Positions 61,001-64,000 of a stretch of 64,000 bases of DNA are shown piece by piece. The stretch is from Owenia fusiformis (Eukaryota; Annelida; Polychaeta; Sabellida; Oweniidae): the NCBI GenBank assembly GCA_903813345.2, contig CAIIXF020000010.1, positions 21,337,181-21,401,180 on the forward strand. Reading direction: 5' to 3'. The notes beneath the pieces were generated by a model. The model searched no databases and was not told where the DNA came from. It worked only from the letters and a program-made list of their open reading frames with translations. Position numbers and translations under genes: made by a program. The first letter of the stretch is position 1, and the number at the start of each line of letters is the position of its first letter.

Positions 61001-64000
61001 AATAATAAATACTAAAGTGGAGTTACACATCTTAAAGGCATAAAATTATGATACAAATATGAACATTGCAATTACCAAAATTGTTCATTCTTGCCAAATA
61101 ATAAATAGTAAATAAGCAATTTTTGATTGGTTGAGACTCCAGTATTAAGCTTTGAATCTGTCAAATAAGGAAATTATTATGATGGTAAATCAGAATTGAT
61201 GGAAATTGTTTGTGTGAATTTATTAATTTTTTGTACTTAATTTTTTTAATGTACTATAACTGAATCATATCTGAAATAGAATACATACCAGTCTACAATC
61301 CCAAGGTTTGGGAAGCTTGCAGAACTTGTTTTCACTCAAGTCCAAATTGCAGACCCCTTCTAATAATGCTATATGTGCAGGAAGATCTCTTAAATTATTT
61401 TTTGATAGGTTGATAGTGTGCAGCTTGGAAGCATACCAGATCTGATCCAACACACCCTTAGACACTACAATTCAAATAAAGCAAGAAATTTAAGATAAAA
61501 ATATTATAAAATTCAACTAAAATAATTACATGTAGGCTCATAATTCATAAATTACTCCAAATAGACTTAACATTCTGAAAACTTAGAAGCAGTTAAAAGT
61601 ATGAAAGAAATGTACTATCCCCAGATACGAACCTCTGGCATGTCTGCTTCCCTCTTGCCTAAATGTGTCGAGCAACTCCATGTCACTATCTGTACTGGTG
61701 TTTGTTATGAGACTCTCTAGTACATTACTACTGGCATCAAGAGTTTCCAAAGCCATAATTTGAAACAGCTTGGAAGGAAGTGTGCGGAATTTATTATTGT
61801 TAAGTTTCACATCTGCCAGACTGAAATAAGTAATGTATAAAAATGTTAAATGTAAGGAGTTTCAGATTTAAATGGATGTGATGTTAATAACGGCTCACCT
61901 TATTCTTTGTTATATTTGTCTTTTAAACAATGGCACTGTTAGGTGGTCTCACATGGTCAAGAAAGTTTTTTGAAAATGAAGCATTTAAAAGATGGGACAC
62001 ATGGTAAAGATTGACTTGTCAACACGTACACGTTGCTTGCAATTTTGTCAACCCATCAAAAAAGCTGTTATATACTTGGATTATTTGAACTATCATTGAT
62101 TATGTCTCTTAATTAATCCCTAGAAAACCTTAAACTTATATCTCACCAATGGCAGTGTATTGTGTCTGGCACAGAGCAAACTTCAATTCTGTTAAATGAG
62201 ACATCCATCACCTGAAGTCTATTCAGCTCCCATGGTACTGCACTTGGCAATGTAGTTATACTATTGTGTGAGAGGTCCAAATGTGTCAATGTGTCACTCC
62301 AACGTGTCAACCATGTAGGGTGGACTCCATGGAGACAATTGTATGTTAGACTCACACGATGATGCTGTAATTTAAAATAGGTATTGCTTAATACTAAATT
62401 TAGTACTGTGGAGGTGAAGTCTATTCAGCTCCCATGGTACTGCATTGAGCAATGTAGTTATACTGTTGTGTGAGAGGTCCAGATTTGTCAATGTGTCACT
62501 CCAACGTGTCAACCATGTAGGGTGGACTCCATGGAGACAATTGTATGTTAGACTCATACGATGATGCTGTAATTTAAAATAGGTATTGCTTAATACTAAA
62601 TTTAGTACAGTGGAGGTGAAGTCTATTCAGCTCCCATGGTACTGCATTGAGCAATGTATACTGTTTTGTGAGAGGTTGTATGTTAGACGCATACTGTGTT
62701 GCTGTAAGTTAAAATAGGTACATGTATTGCTTAATAATACTGAATTTCAAATTTAGTACTGTGGAGATGAGAATTCATATTCAATAGCTGAGGCATCTAT
62801 TTTGAAATCTATGATATAAAATAACATACAGCTGTATTTGTATTGTATTATGATTGCATGGTGTTGAGTAATACGTACAAAACAAACTCTTGGTCCAATA
62901 AAGTTAAAAGTTACTTCTTGAATGAATCATAGAAGAAGGACGAAAGAGAAGGTATAAACAGTGAGTATGTTTATCAATGAAATATAATCTGGAGGACTGT
63001 ATAAATATCCTGATAAGTATACTCACCAAGAACTTTCCAAAAACGAATCCAAATCAACTTACAAGTTCTGTTGTTCCATCATTGTTAGCTTTCCAATGTT
63101 CAGTCACTTCTTCATCAAATATCTGACTGAAGATATCTGGATATTTCTCAATAACAGCAGTAGTGATGTCGGCCCCATGGTACAAAAGCAGTTTCACTAC
63201 ATCTATGCTATTACCTGGAATAGCATACTGATTTATAATACCTTCCATGGATTTCACACCTTTAACATATTTCATGACTTTAATTTTGGATATCTTAAAG
63301 AGAGAATCAGATCTAGTAAGCAGCAATTTTAGAATATTTCTGGCTTATGTCATTCCTTTTCATGTCTATTTTCTAAAAATCCCTAAAGTGCACACTTTAT
63401 TTCAGGAAAACTAAAGATTTTTACAATAATATATTATTTTTCTTTAAGAATGGTTACCATTCTTATTATTTGGGAGAATTTAAACATTTTTCACTCATTT
63501 TTGCACTTTGAATCCATTATAACTTCATCAATTTAAAACATATCGTGAATCTTTTGGGAGATATAATTGTATTTGAGATTGTCAGGAATAAATTGGTAGG
63601 TCAATTGTACATGTTGCTTGTAATTTTGTCACCCCCCATAGATCTGATTCTGCCTTCAAGTTAAACATAGTTTATACCTTGACTCCATTTTAGAATCTTG
63701 ATAAACACATCTCCCATCTATATACACGTAGTACTATATCATACAGGGTGGGCCAAAAACATTACTGAGCGTCACAAATTGTTTCAAGTTAAAGTATGCA
63801 AAGTTTCATGAGCAAACTCATGTTGGATATTTTTCAACGATGCATTAAAGTAGGCGACAAAATTGTGCGTGGGGTACAAATATATATAAACATTCTCTTT
63901 ATCTTACTTTTACATGCTGCATATAGTGGAACAGCCTCTTGTAGCTCTATTGGGAGACTAGGAAGGAGGTATGGGATTGGATCATTGATGTCGATCTGTG
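43616..64000 (-). CDS. LRRK1-like: LRRK1-like ROCO protein kinase (5' partial, 29 exons)
   Basis: The gene encodes a large multidomain GTPase-kinase. Exons on the minus strand are: 63908-64000 (runs off the edge), 63063-63214, 62147-62364, 61633-61820, 61289-61464, 60815-60950, 60187-60322, 59728-59928, 59291-59400, 58668-58771, 58238-58378, 57685-57855, 57174-57326, 56811-56927, 54272-54431, 53315-53443, 52922-53073, 52345-52599, 51842-52080, 51348-51445, 50619-50855, 50213-50392, 49173-49418, 47517-47741, 46910-47035, 46384-46578, 45889-46053, 45278-45388, 43616-45019. This is about 2000 aa in the window. All junctions keep phase, except that exon 53315-53443 carries one extra base. Ankyrin rather than armadillo sequence before the LRRs, plus [11 protein letters not shown] and SDYGIS, point to LRRK1 over LRRK2. 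Donor 61632 (GTTCGT) is weak. Confidence 0.9.
46384..50855 (-). other. LRRK1-like: protein kinase domain
   Basis: Six exons. The Gly-rich loop is [12 protein letters not shown], the ATP lysine is VTVAVKQY, the catalytic loop is [11 protein letters not shown], the metal-binding triplet is DYG in ISDYGIS, and the activation segment ends [12 protein letters not shown]. Then come [12 protein letters not shown] and [15 protein letters not shown]. All catalytic residues are in place, so the kinase looks active. Exon 50213-50392 carries a Ser-rich insert ([10 protein letters not shown]) after the ATP lysine. Confidence 0.92.
49567..49972. mobile_element. Inverted-repeat MITE in an LRRK1-like intron
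   Basis: TTATGTCACTAT... pairs with ATAGTGACATAAA (49582-49694), and TTATAACATACC (49701) pairs with GTATGTTATAA (near 49960). Possibly two abutting elements. Confidence 0.5.
53467..53785. repeat. Degenerate 16-18-bp tandem repeat in an intron
   Basis: Variants of ACAGTAAAACATTTGT recur through the stretch with many changes. Confidence 0.6.
53940..54099. mobile_element. 160-bp pogo-like MITE in an intron
   Basis: Starts CAGTGAAACCTGCAATG and ends ACTTAGACAGGTTTTCCTG, inverted ends of the same family as 55380-56448. Confidence 0.7.
55380..56448. mobile_element. 1.07-kb pogo/Tc1-like MITE in an intron
   Basis: Starts CAGTAAAACCTGTATATCTG and ends GATTAGACAGGTTTTACTG, flanked by TA on both sides. 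A three-unit repeat of about 75 bp (GGTTTATC...TTTGGATTA) lies at 55737-55960. No transposase. Confidence 0.75.
56811..58771 (-). other. LRRK1-like: Roc GTPase domain
   Basis: Five exons (58668-58771, 58238-58378, 57685-57855, 57174-57326, 56811-56927). The Walker A motif is formed across an intron: VVGKE plus KRGKTSLL (G-x4-GKT). The G3 motif is DLAGQEEFY, followed by [10 protein letters not shown]. The G4-like motif is VGTYLD. All GTP-binding motifs expected for Roc are present. Confidence 0.9.
59291..62364 (-). other. LRRK1-like: leucine-rich repeats
   Basis: Seven exons (62147-62364 to 59291-59400) carry about ten LRRs. Examples are [91 protein letters not shown] and [16 protein letters not shown]. 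The spacing of 20-24 residues and the P-x-x-L ends fit the ROCO LRR block. Confidence 0.9.
59553..59665. repeat. Palindrome in an intron
   Basis: GATATCAAATATCAACAC and its exact complement flank a short centre (CATTCGCTTCGCTCA). Further out, GTGATATCATTTTATCGC pairs with its near complement. Confidence 0.75.
62415..62700 (-). pseudogene. Two partial tandem copies of an LRR exon
   Basis: The true exon 62147-62364 has a 202-bp tandem duplication upstream on the transcript side. Copy 62415-62566 repeats the acceptor and the LRR ([14 protein letters not shown]) but ends at LNRLH with no donor. Copy 62617-62700 is shorter and has an internal deletion. Neither can be spliced in with correct phase. 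Confidence 0.75.
63063..64000 (-). other. LRRK1-like: ankyrin repeat segment
   Basis: Two exons (63908-64000 and 63063-63214). The first ends VPLYAACK, the usual start of an ankyrin helix pair. The second begins [17 protein letters not shown], a clear ankyrin repeat, then continues into a linker ending GTTEL. More repeats are expected to the right of the window. Confidence 0.8.

Noticed and set aside
43616-64000. Assignment as LRRK2
   Set aside because: The N-terminal part before the LRRs is ankyrin in the window, and the kinase reads SDYGIS and [11 protein letters not shown], closer to what I know of LRRK1. The far N-terminus is outside the window, so this rests on family knowledge and not on a search.

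Overview
The window is AT-rich animal DNA with spliced genes, many short introns, LINE retrotransposons and dense inverted-repeat (MITE/foldback) transposons. It most likely comes from a marine invertebrate. The sequence does not settle the phylum, and I do not name a species.

Layout. (1) 1-37.4 kb is an accessory region. It holds four members of a small secreted cysteine-rich protein family: copy 1 (36-896, +, its first two exons lie outside the window), copy 2 (17820-22477, +, a broken copy split by a LINE), copy 3 (24349-26856, +, intact) and copy 4 (35608-37277, -, intact). Copies 3 and 4 face each other tail to tail as an inverted duplication. Each intact gene has four coding exons joined by phase-1 introns, a signal peptide and 14 cysteines in the mature protein. 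The cysteines fall into two similar six-Cys blocks joined by a short linker. I do not recognise the family. (2) The spaces between these genes are filled with mobile DNA. The largest is a 9.0-kb TIR element (3678-12721) with a second 5.9-kb TIR element nested in it; its arms carry a 182-bp satellite. There are also three dead LINE fragments, a mariner inserted in a MITE, a 1.4-kb foldback element with a tiny ORF, and many hairpin repeats. (3) 37.4-43.6 kb has no gene that I can support; it holds a 2.3-kb inverted-repeat element and small MITEs. (4) 43.6-64.0 kb (minus strand) is one large gene that runs off the right edge, a ROCO-family kinase closest to LRRK1. In order it encodes ankyrin, leucine-rich repeats, Roc GTPase, COR, kinase and a C-terminal beta-propeller-like region, over 29 exons in this window. 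Reading phases agree at every exon junction except inside one COR exon, which carries one extra base.

How the parts relate. The LRRK1-like gene is a conserved signalling gene with transposons only in its introns. The cysteine-rich cluster is a young duplicated family in transposon-rich DNA. One member has been lost by frameshift, stop codon and LINE insertion, and two survive as an inverted pair.
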